From Stigonema sp964246695 (GTDB lineage: Bacteria > Cyanobacteriota > Cyanobacteriia > Cyanobacteriales > Nostocaceae), in assembly GCA_964246695.1 (NCBI GenBank), contig CAXTSI010000002.1:3782-67781 (forward strand): a DNA stretch of 64,000 bases, in the 5' to 3' direction. Below the pieces are notes generated by a model. It searched no databases and was not told the DNA's origin. It was given only the letters and a program-made list of their open reading frames with translations. Position 1 is the stretch's first letter. Every line of letters begins with the position of its first letter. The position numbers and the translations under genes were made by a program. Positions 1 through 8,214 of this stretch are shown here, in pieces.

Positions 1-1022
1 TAGATATGTGCTTTGGCAAGTTTTTCAAAAACTGATATATATGTTAGCCCTATAATTGTGATAAATGTTGCTGCTAATCCCCCCGACAAGGTACGACTTG
101 GAGGAAACACAGAAGAAAGTAAGTCTAATGTAGCAGTCAAAAAGATGTTACTCAGTGATGAGATGCTGAAAGTTCCGACAGTCGATAGAAAATATGCAAA
201 ATCAGCATAACCGTATATAGAAGCAATTTTGATAGAAAGAGTAACCTGTGATGCTATGGCGGCGGCGGGGGTTACGCCTGGAATTGGAATGAATCCCGCA
301 GTAAAGCAAGCACTTGCAGCAGTTGTAATATATTGCCATGCTAGTTTCTTTTTAGAGCTTAGATCAACTATCTGTGCCCTAACGATCGCCTCTGAGTACA
401 TTTCTGGCACCAACTTGATTGTCTTGTCCACTAGATCTGTCAAACCAAAGGGTTGACGGATAGGTCTACCATTAATCTCTAGAGGTTTAGCTGATGTTTT
501 GATAACAGAATAAATTTTCTTCAAATCAAAACTATCAAGCGCTTCTTCAATACCTTTAATTTCATGTGGTCTTGCTCGATCGCATTGAGAGAGAACTATA
601 ATGGCAGGCACATGTTGCTGAGTGATTTTGTTGAGTATGTCTCGCTCAAAGTACTCAACTCTTGCTGACGAGGCGTTAATCACATACCAGATAAGATGAA
701 TCTGTTCTTTTAGGTTCTTCGCACGTTTTTCTTCTAAAAAATCAAGTACCCTCTTCACCCATTCCAGTCCCTTAGCTGCTTCATATCCAGGTGAATCATA
801 AATGACTATAGGAAAGAATCCCTCATTTTTAGCTGGATATTTAACGAAACTTTGAGTTATCGGTAAGCCCGCACCAGTTTTAGCTAAGTCTATGCCAAAT
901 ATTGAGTTAATTAAAGTACTTTTACCAACTCCGGTGCTGCCAATAATAGCAATATTAGGCACATTAATATTGCTAATTATTTCTTTTACTTCTTCCGCTA
1001 CAATTGGTTCTCTAGTTGACAT
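1..1022 (-). CDS. GTPase with DUF697-like C-terminal domain, copy 1 (C-terminus outside window)
   Basis: Reads without a stop from ATG at 1022 to the left edge, about 340 codons, so the C-terminus is missing. Residues about 24-31 form the P-loop GSTGVGKS; the G3 motif is DSPG and the G4-like motif is SQCD instead of NKxD. The second half has hydrophobic stretches and a segment around GFIPIPGVTP that resembles the DUF697 domain found after bacterial GTPase domains. AAGG lies just upstream of the ATG. The protein is closely similar to the next gene along its whole visible length, including runs of identical DNA, so the two are a tandem duplication. Likely a membrane-associated GTPase; its cellular role cannot be read from the sequence. 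Confidence 0.85.
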   Translation of the reverse strand, partial: MSTREPIVAEEVKEIISNINVPNIAIIGSTGVGKSTLINSIFGIDLAKTGAGLPITQSFVKYPAKNEGFFPIVIYDSPGYEAAKGLEWVKRVLDFLEEKRAKNLKEQIHLIWYVINASSARVEYFERDILNKITQQHVPAIIVLSQCDRARPHEIKGIEEALDSFDLKKIYSVIKTSAKPLEINGRPIRQPFGLTDLVDKTIKLVPEMYSEAIVRAQIVDLSSKKKLAWQYITTAASACFTAGFIPIPGVTPAAAIASQVTLSIKIASIYGYADFAYFLSTVGTFSISSLSNIFLTATLDLLSSVFPPSRTLSGGLAATFITIIGLTYISVFEKLAKAHI

Positions 1023-1079
1023 AAATTACCTTGAAATATAAGTATTTTTTTTAAATATTATTTTTAGATCAATGCAAAA

Positions 1080-2273
1080 CTAATCTCCTTCAATATATGT
1101 TTTACTTATTACTTCCAAAGCCTTATTTGAGTTAATGCTAATAGATACATATCTCTGAAACTGCTTTCTAAATTCTTCTTTGAGAAACTCTTCTATTACT
1201 TCTTTTCCAGAAATATTCGATTTAGCAAGATTTTCAAAAACAGATATATATGTTAAGCCTATTACTATAATAAAACTTGCTGACACTGCTGCTGAATATG
1301 CAGAGACCGGTGGAAAAAAGGTAGATATCAAGTCGGTTATTGTAGTCACAAGAATATTAGTCAGTCCTGCACTAGTAAAACTACTGATCGCTACAACAAA
1401 TTCTCCTTGCTCTCTGTATCCATAAATAGATGCAATCTGAATACAAAGTGCAGTTTGAGATGCTATGGCTGTTGTTGGCGTTGAACCAGGGACTGGAATA
1501 AAACCCACAGTAAAGCAAGTACCTGCCGCAGCTGTAACATACTTCCAAGCTAGTTTCCTTTTAATCTTCAGATCAGTTATCTGAGTCATAATCAGCGCTT
1601 CTGAGTACATTTCTGGTAGCAACTCTACTGTCTTATGCACTAGCTCTGTCAAGCCAAAAGGTTGACATATAGGCTTACCATCAATTTGTAGAGGGTCTGC
1701 TGATGTTTTGATGACTGAGTAAATTTTTTTCAGTTCAAAACTATCAAGCGCTTTTTCAATATCTTCAATTTCATGTTTTCTTGCTCGATCGCATTGAGAG
1801 AGAACTATAATGGCAGGCACATGTTCATCAGTAATTTTATTAAGTATGTCTTTCTCAAAGTACTCAACCCGTGCTGACGAGGCATTCATCACATACCAGA
1901 CAAGATGAATTTGTTCTTTTAAGCTCTGCGCACGTTTTTCTTCTAAAAACTTAAGTACTTTGTTCACCCATTCCAGTTCCTTAGCTGCTTCATACCCGGG
2001 AGAATCATAGATGACTATAGGAAAAATTTTATCCGAGCCTTCAGGTGGAAATCGGCAAAATTCTTGAGTGATTGGTAAGCCTGAGCCAGTTTTAGCATAT
2101 TCTATTCCAAAAATTCTGTTAATAAGAGTACTTTTTCCAGTTCCTGTTCTACCTATTACGGCAATGTTAGGAGATTCTAGCTGCTTAATTTTCTCCTTTA
2201 GTTCTTCAGAAATTGGTTTCTCTTGATTAGATATGTTGACTATTTTTTGAAATAGATGAGTAAAAAATAACAA
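1080..2273 (-). CDS. GTPase with DUF697-like C-terminal domain, copy 2
   Basis: 397 residues. G1 is GRTGTGKST (about 41-49), followed by an ITQEF switch-like stretch, YDSPGYE as G3 and LSQCD as G4. The C-terminal 150 residues contain two or three hydrophobic segments and a GFIPVPGSTP motif typical of DUF697-type domains, suggesting membrane association. It lies upstream of its paralog with 57 bases between them and the same orientation, so co-transcription is likely. No clear ribosome site precedes the chosen ATG, but no later ATG exists before the P-loop, and the region aligned with the paralog begins near residue 14. Function within the family is unknown. Confidence 0.85.
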   Translation of the reverse strand: MLFFTHLFQKIVNISNQEKPISEELKEKIKQLESPNIAVIGRTGTGKSTLINRIFGIEYAKTGSGLPITQEFCRFPPEGSDKIFPIVIYDSPGYEAAKELEWVNKVLKFLEEKRAQSLKEQIHLVWYVMNASSARVEYFEKDILNKITDEHVPAIIVLSQCDRARKHEIEDIEKALDSFELKKIYSVIKTSADPLQIDGKPICQPFGLTELVHKTVELLPEMYSEALIMTQITDLKIKRKLAWKYVTAAAGTCFTVGFIPVPGSTPTTAIASQTALCIQIASIYGYREQGEFVVAISSFTSAGLTNILVTTITDLISTFFPPVSAYSAAVSASFIIVIGLTYISVFENLAKSNISGKEVIEEFLKEEFRKQFQRYVSISINSNKALEVISKTYIEGD

Positions 2274-2672
2274 TTATTATAACAAATTATAATCTGGCAC
2301 GGAAGTATTTCTACTCTGTCGAGCAAAGAATCTTTACCAAAAATAACGGCTTAATAGGGATTCCGGGGATATGGAACTGTCAAAAAAATCTGAAACCTTC
2401 AGTTTGTAAGGATTAGAAGCTCTGATTGCCGACTGTATAAAACTAGTACTGCGAAGCGGAATTAAAAATTAAAAATTAAAAATTAAAAAAGCGAAAAGCA
2501 TAAGCTTTTCGCGCTATGGGTGAATGGTTGCTTTATTTCCGCCGTCTTGTACTAGTATCGGATGTACGCCGTTAATTAACGTGATTACAAGGTTATGGGT
2601 GGTATAACAGAGATTGTATCGTTGTCGATGTGAGCAGGTCTTTGTCTGCAAGCGTAACCAAGGAGTGAAGTC
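2274..2672. other. Intergenic region with tandem repeat and hairpin
   Basis: No gene seen. Holds a short ATTAAAA-type tandem repeat (2461-2490) next to a perfect hairpin GCGAAAAGC/GCTTTTCGC at 2491-2512. Read on the minus strand the hairpin is followed by a T-run, so it could act as a terminator in that direction. The GH15 promoter and the GTPase promoter must lie in the rest. Confidence 0.6.
2491..2512 (-). terminator. Possible minus-strand intrinsic terminator
   Basis: Nine-base perfect stem with an ATAA loop; on the minus strand it is followed by TTTTTTAATTTTT. No minus-strand gene lies immediately before it, so it may only insulate the GTPase pair, or it may be part of the repeat. Confidence 0.35.
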
Positions 2673-4427
2673 ATGGAATATCAGTCGATCCACAAGCACG
2701 GTATCATTGAAAACATGTATACAACTGCCTTGGTGGGGCTGAACGGGGCGATCGACTGGTTTTGTTTTCCGAGTCATGACTCGCCTAGCGTCTTTGCCGC
2801 TCTACTGGATGCTGACAAGGGCGGACATTTCAAGATTTCACCCATGATAAACGAGGTGACTCACAAGCAGTTGTACTGGCCTGAAACAAATGTCCTGGTA
2901 ACCCGCTTCCTGACACCAAAAGGCGTCGGTGAAATTACTGATTTTATGCCTGTAGGCATGAAAGCGCAAGACCTTGGCTATCAGTGGTTAGTCAGGCGTG
3001 TGAGGGTGATCCGTGGCTGCATGGATTTCAGTATGGAATGCCGTCCCGCTTTTAACTACGCCCGAGATGAACACCAAACAACGATCAGTTCTTTCGGTGC
3101 AGTCTTTCACTCAAAAACCCTCAGCCTTGAACTCTCTACAGATATCCCACTACAGCAATCAGACAGTGGGGTGGAAGCCAATTTTACCCTTCACTCCGGA
3201 GAGACAGCGGCGTTTGTGATCCGGGAAACCGCTCCTGAAGGTGGCTGCGGACTTCCCCTGACTCAGTCACAAGCGGATGATTTGTTCAAGCGTACTATTG
3301 AGTACTGGCGTCGTTGGCTTGGGCAATGCACTTACAAAGGTCGGTGGCGCGAGATAGTCAACAGATCGGCGTTAGTTTTGAAGCTGCTTACCTACGAGCC
3401 AACTGGGGCGATCATTGCATCGCCAACCTGTAGCCTGCCTGAGAAGGTTGGCGGTCAACGCAACTGGGACTACCGCTACACCTGGATACGAGATGCAGCT
3501 TTCACGGTTTATGCTCTGCTGAAGCTTGGTTTCACTGATGAGGCGGCCAAGTTTATGAATTGGATAGATTGCCGTTGTCACGAGCGAAACCGGGACGGTT
3601 CTCTGCAAACTATGTATGGGATTGACGGACGTCACGACCTGAAGGAGGAAATTTTAGACCATCTTGAGGGTTACAAAGGTTCGAGTCCTGTGCGCATTGG
3701 CAATGCTGCTTACGAGCAGTTACAACTGGACATTTGTGGTGAGTTGATGGACTCAGTGTATCTCTACAACAAGTATGGAGCACCAATCTCGTATGATATG
3801 TGGACCCAACTGCGTGAGTTGATCAATTGGGTTTGTGACAACTGGCAGCAGCAAGATCAAGGTATATGGGAAGTGCGTGGCAAAGATCAACCCTTCGTAT
3901 ACTCGAAACTCATGTGCTGGGTAGCAGTGGATCGCGGCTTACGTCTGGCTGACAAGCGGTCATTTCCAGCAGATCGGGAGCGGTGGGTTCTGGTGAGAGA
4001 CAAAATTTATGAGGAGATCGTGGATCGGGGATGGAATGCTTCACGTCAGGCTTTTGTGCAATACTACGGCAGTGCCTCCCTGGATGCTTCCAATCTAATG
4101 ATGCCTCTGGTATTCTTCCTCTCCCCTACAGATCCCCGAATGCTGAAGACTATCGATGCCATCAATCAATCTCCGGACCAAGGAGGGCTGGTCTTCAATA
4201 GCCTGGTGTACCGATACAATGTGGAAGAAGCGCCCGATGGTTTGACAGGAGAAGAGGGAACCTTCAATATTTGCACGTTTTGGTTGGTTGAAGCACTAGC
4301 CCGTGCCGGAAAAGTAGATAGCGCCCGACTTGATGAAGCCCGAATGATGTTTGAAGAGATGCTAGGTCATGCTAACCATCTGGGGCTTTATGGCGAAGAA
4401 ACTGATCTTATTAGACATCTGCTTTAG
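2673..4427 (+). CDS. Glycoside hydrolase family 15 protein (glucoamylase/trehalase type), C-terminus lost
   Basis: 584 residues. The N-terminal beta domain begins with the family signature IENMYTTALVGLNGAIDWFC. The (alpha/alpha)6 catalytic domain contains NWDYRYTWIRDAAFT and the GEEGTFNICTFWLVE segment that carries the catalytic base in GH15. It should cleave terminal alpha-glucosidic bonds of maltodextrins, glycogen or trehalose. After LGHANHLGLYGEETDL, family members normally continue for roughly 25-30 residues; here the frame runs into RHLL and stops inside DNA belonging to a methyltransferase remnant. A deletion therefore removed both the end of this gene and the start of the next. Most catalytic residues remain, so activity is possible but not assured. 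AAGGAGTGAAGTC supplies the ribosome site. Confidence 0.85.
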   Translation: MEYQSIHKHGIIENMYTTALVGLNGAIDWFCFPSHDSPSVFAALLDADKGGHFKISPMINEVTHKQLYWPETNVLVTRFLTPKGVGEITDFMPVGMKAQDLGYQWLVRRVRVIRGCMDFSMECRPAFNYARDEHQTTISSFGAVFHSKTLSLELSTDIPLQQSDSGVEANFTLHSGETAAFVIRETAPEGGCGLPLTQSQADDLFKRTIEYWRRWLGQCTYKGRWREIVNRSALVLKLLTYEPTGAIIASPTCSLPEKVGGQRNWDYRYTWIRDAAFTVYALLKLGFTDEAAKFMNWIDCRCHERNRDGSLQTMYGIDGRHDLKEEILDHLEGYKGSSPVRIGNAAYEQLQLDICGELMDSVYLYNKYGAPISYDMWTQLRELINWVCDNWQQQDQGIWEVRGKDQPFVYSKLMCWVAVDRGLRLADKRSFPADRERWVLVRDKIYEEIVDRGWNASRQAFVQYYGSASLDASNLMMPLVFFLSPTDPRMLKTIDAINQSPDQGGLVFNSLVYRYNVEEAPDGLTGEEGTFNICTFWLVEALARAGKVDSARLDEARMMFEEMLGHANHLGLYGEETDLIRHLL

Positions 4428-4746
4428 ACAAGATGATATCCTTAACAGTCATCTTAACGAAGAATTTGACTTTGTATTTGATCGCGGCTGTTTCCATGTG
4501 TTACCCCCTGAACAAAGACAAGACTACATTCGCGTTGTACATAGTTTGGTGAAGCCCAAAGGTTACTTGTTTCTGAAATGTTTTAGCTACTTAGAAAAAC
4601 GTGAGTCAGGTCCATATCGATTTACACCAGAAGAAATCAAGGAGATTTTCAGCGATCGCTTCCACCTCATATCTGTTGAAGAAACAGTATACCAAGGCAC
4701 GTTAGACCCACTTCCACAAGCACTATTCTGCATTTGGCAAAAATAA
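4402..4746 (+). pseudogene. N-terminally truncated SAM-dependent methyltransferase fragment
   Basis: In the frame ending at 4746 the peptide EFDFVFDRGCFHVLPPEQR is the post-motif-I region of small class I methyltransferases of the thiopurine-methyltransferase-like group. The following residues match the rest of such a domain and end in ALFCIWQK. The SAM-binding glycine-rich motif and everything before it are absent; the sequence joins the shortened GH15 gene at about 4400-4425. An open frame exists from ATG 4369, but its first 12-15 codons are GH15 DNA read in another frame. Almost certainly non-functional. Confidence 0.7.
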
Positions 4747-5693
4747 TGCGAGAACTTTATCCACCAATTGAACCTTACAAAGAAGGCAGCTTACAGGTTT
4801 CAGATATCCATACCATTCATTTTGAAGAGTCAGGCAACCCGCAGGGCAAGCCCATCGTTTTGCTACATGGAGGACCTGGTGGTGGATGTCCACCCTTTTA
4901 TCGGCAATATTTCAACCCAGAAAAATGGCGGATTGTGATGTTTGACCAACGCGGTTGTGGTCAAAGTACACCATCAGCTGAACTGCGGGAAAACACCACT
5001 TGGGATTTAGTAAATGACATTGAAAAACTGCGCGAGCATTTAGGTATAGAAAAGTGGGTTGTATTCGGTGGCAGTTGGGGGAGTACTTTATCACTAGCCT
5101 ACAGTCAAACCCATACGAATCGATGCACGGGACTAATTTTACGTGGCATCTTTATGTTGAGACAAAAAGAATTGCGATGGTTCTACCAAGAGGGCGCTAG
5201 CTATATTTTTCCTGATGCTTGGTCAGAATATCTCAAACCAATCGCGATCGCTGAACGTGAGGATCTGCTCACAGCTTATTACAAACGCTTGACAAGTCCA
5301 GATTTACAAATTAGGCTAGAAGCAGCACGTGCTTGGTCAATTTGGGAAGCTCGTACAAGTAGATTGTTACCAGATCCAGAACTCATGCAAAAGTTTGGCG
5401 AAAATGAATTTGCCGATGCGTTTGCACGAATTGAGTGCCATTACTTTATCAATAAGGGATTTTTTGAACCTGACGATCAATTACTCTTGAATGTTCACCT
5501 GATCCGCCATATTCCAGCTGTGATTGTTCAGGGACGCTACGATCTAGTGTGTCCTATGATATCAGCTTGGGAATTACATCGCGCTTGGCAGTCAGCAGAA
5601 TTTATTGTTGTCCCTGACGCCGGACATTCGATAAGTGAACCAGGAATTCGCAGTGCGTTGATTGAAACAACAGATAAGTTTGTAAATTTATAA
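4746..5693 (+). CDS. pip: Proline iminopeptidase (S33 family)
   Basis: About 315 residues, an alpha/beta hydrolase that removes N-terminal proline from peptides. The oxyanion motif HGGPGGG lies near residue 38, the nucleophile elbow GGSWGS near 105, the acidic residue in GRYDLVCP near 263 and the catalytic histidine in DAGHS near 292. Start taken as the ATG at 4746 (MRELYPPIEPY), which overlaps the stop of the methyltransferase remnant in a TAATG arrangement; an in-frame ATG 12 bases upstream is possible but adds residues not usual for the family. No signal peptide, so cytoplasmic. Confidence 0.9.
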   Translation: MRELYPPIEPYKEGSLQVSDIHTIHFEESGNPQGKPIVLLHGGPGGGCPPFYRQYFNPEKWRIVMFDQRGCGQSTPSAELRENTTWDLVNDIEKLREHLGIEKWVVFGGSWGSTLSLAYSQTHTNRCTGLILRGIFMLRQKELRWFYQEGASYIFPDAWSEYLKPIAIAEREDLLTAYYKRLTSPDLQIRLEAARAWSIWEARTSRLLPDPELMQKFGENEFADAFARIECHYFINKGFFEPDDQLLLNVHLIRHIPAVIVQGRYDLVCPMISAWELHRAWQSAEFIVVPDAGHSISEPGIRSALIETTDKFVNL

Positions 5694-5700
5694 TAACTTC

Positions 5701-5780
5701 TGCATTGGTAATTGGTAATTGGTAATGGCTAATCGTAGTCAAGCAATTAGCCATTAGCTATTAGCTATTAGCTATTAGCA
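5701..5780. repeat. Heptamer short tandem repeats (TTAGCTA / TTGGTAA type)
   Basis: Direct runs of TAATTGG and then ATTAGCTATTAGCTATT occupy most of the gap between the pip and glsB ends. This is the short tandemly repeated class common between genes of filamentous cyanobacteria; related runs occur in this window near 15062, 17945 and 31905. Confidence 0.8.
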
Positions 5781-5787
5781 GTTATCA

Positions 5788-6057
5788 TTAGTATACTCTG
5801 CTAGAAAACTTGTAGTACAAGAAGATAGCAATCATTGCACCCAATACCGCAACGAACAAACCGGGAAGCGAGAGAGTTGCAGACGTAAGTGTCAAATTTC
5901 CAGTTTGTAATAAATTAGCTAATGTTCCACCAATGAAAGCACCAACAATTCCCAGAACCAGGGTAGCAAGAATGCTGCCTCCTTGGTAACCAGGATAGAT
6001 AGCCTTAGCAATAGCACCTGCAAGCAGACCTAACACAACCCAAGCAATAAGATTCAT
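5788..6057 (-). CDS. GlsB/YeaQ/YmgE family stress-response membrane protein
   Basis: 89 residues, nearly all hydrophobic, with three predicted membrane helices. The family signature MNLIAWVVLGLLAGAIAKAI and the GGSILATLVLGIVGAFIGG segment match transglycosylase-associated (GlsB-type) proteins. Start chosen at 6057 because GGAGT lies 5-10 bases upstream; an upstream in-frame ATG at 6111 would add 18 polar residues not seen in the family. Small inner-membrane protein with an unclear stress role. Confidence 0.85.
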   Translation of the reverse strand: MNLIAWVVLGLLAGAIAKAIYPGYQGGSILATLVLGIVGAFIGGTLANLLQTGNLTLTSATLSLPGLFVAVLGAMIAIFLYYKFSSRVY

Positions 6058-6210
6058 ATTTTTACTCCATTTATTTATTCGATACGAAGAACTAAAGCAG
6101 CTACAGTCCAATCTCAGTCATATCTCCCCTTTACAGTCTAACAATCTCGTTAGGGTAAGATAACTATTTCCAGCTATGTTGTAGCCCTCCTTAGGTTTTA
6201 TACCTTAAGA

Positions 6211-6372
6211 ATGATGTTAGATAAAGCAATGCTTTATACGATTTCAAACTATATGGGTTGTGGACAAGTGATGGCGACGGCAGGACTTCTTACTTTACCC
6301 ATTGATTGGCAAGATTTATCAAGAATAGCGAGAAGTGCAAAACCCAAGCTGGCTCATCTGTGTTTCAGATAG
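6211..6372 (+). CDS. Small hypothetical ORF (53 codons)
   Basis: Starts with tandem ATGATG and encodes a 53-residue peptide containing GCGQVMATAGLLTLPIDWQD. Not recognised. No strong ribosome site. It runs directly into the structured segment that follows and may be a remnant of a larger lost gene. Low confidence that it is expressed. Confidence 0.2.
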   Translation: MMLDKAMLYTISNYMGCGQVMATAGLLTLPIDWQDLSRIARSAKPKLAHLCFR

Positions 6373-6420
6373 GGGATGCAGCACAACGCTCTTGTTTTTC
6401 ATCTAAGTCACATATCTGGT

Positions 6421-6585
6421 AAGATACTTTTAGTACGGCGGGACTCGTCGGAATTTAAGCCCAACACTCGAACTAACGAGGTGTAAGGAAATAACACTCC
6501 GCCTCAAGAGGCAACCGGGGTGTGCCTGGGAACCTCAGTCAATGAGGATATAAAGAGTGGAAGCTCTTTAATATTCCTATATCAA
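6421..6585 (+). ncRNA. Candidate structured RNA, orphan guide-RNA-like segment
   Basis: Four consecutive stem-loops are visible: CACTCG/CGAGGTG with one bulge (6465-6483); CACTCCG/CGGGGTG (6495-6522) enclosing CCT/AGG; CCTCA/TGAGG with loop GTCAA (6533-6547); and TAAAGAG/CTCTTTA with a 6-base loop (6551-6570). The second stem needs a T-G pair that works as G-U only in the plus-strand transcript, which favours that strand. The density of stems is like RNAs associated with TnpB or IscB nucleases, but no such gene is adjacent. An upstream leader or riboswitch-like role for mysA is the other option. Confidence 0.4.
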
Positions 6586-6755
6586 AACAGCGATGGAGTG
6601 TCAACTGATAAACTTGCAGAATCATGTGTGTAAGATCAAGAATCAGCCTTTGGGTAAGTGGAAAATGAAGTTAGATTTCCACTACACTGCTTTAGGGATG
6701 CAAATCTGTAAGAAAGTTATTTAATATAACCGATAGTTTCTTGTTGTGGTACTAA

Positions 6756-6914
6756 ATGCCTCAAATTCAAAGTAGTTTTGGGCTGTATTCCTCTTGTTTA
6801 GTTGGAAAAGCCAGACGGTTTAAAGTGTTTATCAGTTTTCGGTTTCAAGCAATGCGCTGGTTCGCGTTTGGGCAGAAACCTGAATTGGCACCAGATGTAT
6901 TGCTGAATTCCTAA
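6756..6914 (+). CDS. Small hypothetical ORF just upstream of mysA (52 codons)
   Basis: ATG at 6756 opens 52 basic, aromatic-rich codons (RRFKVFISFRFQAMRWFAFG) ending at TAA 6912-6914, 25 bases before mysA. Not recognised. Its position would suit an upstream leader peptide, but no clear ribosome site is visible and it may be chance. Confidence 0.2.
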   Translation: MPQIQSSFGLYSSCLVGKARRFKVFISFRFQAMRWFAFGQKPELAPDVLLNS

Positions 6915-6939
6915 AAACTGTTAAGTAAAGGCACGAAAA

Positions 6940-8214
6940 ATGAGTATTATCCAAGCAAAGTTTGCAGCAACAGAAACTGAATTTCATGTGGAAGGCTACG
7001 AGAAAATCGACTTTAGTCTTGCCTTCGTGAATGGACTATTCGATTTAAAGAACACAGAACTGGCAGATAGTTATCAAGGTTTTGGGCGCTGTCTTGCTGT
7101 TGTTGACCATAATGTGAATCGAATCTACGGTTCCCAGATCAAACAATACTTCAAGTACTACAACATTGACATCACTATCTACCCAGTGATTATAGAGGAG
7201 AACGGCAAAACTATCAACACTTTTTTGTCGGTTGTTGATGCGTTCTCTGCATTTAATTTGTTGCGGAAAGAGCCAGTTCTGGTGGTTGGTGGAGGATTAG
7301 TCTTAGATGTCGTTGGCTTCGCCTGTGCGGCTTATCGACGCAGCACGAACTACATCCGCGTTCCTACGACTCTGATCGCTTTAGTTGATGCGGGTGTAGC
7401 CATCAAGGTAGCTGTCAATCACGGTAAGCTGAAAAACCGTTTGGGCGCTTACCACCCACCCAAGAAAGTTTTCCTCGACTTCTCGTTTTTGCGGACACTC
7501 CCCACAGATCAAGTTCGGAACGGAATGGCAGAACTTGTAAAGATTGCGGTGGTTTCAAACGCTGAAGTATTTGAGCTGTTGTATGAGTATGGGGAAGATT
7601 TACTGCGTACACACTTTGGCTACATTGATGGCACTCCTGAACTAAAGGATGTGGCGCATCGCTTAAATTACGAGGCGATTAAGACGATGCTGGAGTTGGA
7701 GACGCCGAATCTCCACGAATTGATGCTCGATCGCGTCATCGCCTACGGACACACTTGGAGTCCGACATTGGAACTAACTCCGAATGTGCCACTGTTGCAC
7801 GGTCATGCGGTAAATATCGACATGGCATTCTCAGCCACGATCGCCGGAATGCGAGGTTATATCACCACCACCGATCGCGATCGCATCCTAGGATTGATGA
7901 GTCGGATCGGTCTTTCTCTCGACCACGATCTGCTTGATAGCGATTTGTTGTGGTACGCCACCCAGTCCATAACGCTGACACGGGACGGTTTGCAGCGTGC
8001 GGCGATGCCTAAACCAATTGGCGAATGCTTCTTCGTCAACGATTTGACTCGTGAAGAATTAGACGCGGCTTTGGTTGAACACAAGCGGATTTGCGCTACA
8101 TACCCCCGTGCTGGTGCCGGAATAGATGCTTACGTCAGCAGTGTTGAGCAAGATCTAAACAGCGAAGCGATCGGTAATGAGGCAAACTTGGTTGGGAGTG
8201 TCAACAATGTCTAA
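6940..8214 (+). CDS. mysA: Demethyl-4-deoxygadusol synthase (DDGS), sugar-phosphate cyclase
   Basis: 424 residues, the usual size of cyanobacterial MysA (about 410). It belongs to the dehydroquinate-synthase-like sugar-phosphate cyclases. NAD-binding segment VVGGGLVLDVVGFACAAYRR (about 116-135), metal-ligand region GMAELVKIAVV, and histidines in IAYGHTWSP and LLHGHAVNIDM. It converts sedoheptulose 7-phosphate to demethyl-4-deoxygadusol, the first step to UV-absorbing mycosporines. AAAGG precedes the ATG. It overlaps mysB by 8 bases, so the pair is translationally coupled. EEVS-type cyclases are close relatives; the mysB neighbour argues for DDGS. Confidence 0.93.
   Translation: MSIIQAKFAATETEFHVEGYEKIDFSLAFVNGLFDLKNTELADSYQGFGRCLAVVDHNVNRIYGSQIKQYFKYYNIDITIYPVIIEENGKTINTFLSVVDAFSAFNLLRKEPVLVVGGGLVLDVVGFACAAYRRSTNYIRVPTTLIALVDAGVAIKVAVNHGKLKNRLGAYHPPKKVFLDFSFLRTLPTDQVRNGMAELVKIAVVSNAEVFELLYEYGEDLLRTHFGYIDGTPELKDVAHRLNYEAIKTMLELETPNLHELMLDRVIAYGHTWSPTLELTPNVPLLHGHAVNIDMAFSATIAGMRGYITTTDRDRILGLMSRIGLSLDHDLLDSDLLWYATQSITLTRDGLQRAAMPKPIGECFFVNDLTREELDAALVEHKRICATYPRAGAGIDAYVSSVEQDLNSEAIGNEANLVGSVNNV

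Larger units (their letters stand above)
6058..6939. other. Long leader/intergenic region before mysA
   Basis: 882 bases without a firmly recognisable gene. It contains a short open frame (6211-6372), a segment with four successive hairpins (6421-6585), and a second short open frame (6756-6914) ending 25 bases before mysA. Separate entries describe each. Confidence 0.6.

Noticed and set aside
2514..2777. Minus-strand open frame of 87 codons across the GH15 start
   Set aside because: Antisense to the well-supported GH15 N-terminus, no ribosome site and no recognisable protein.
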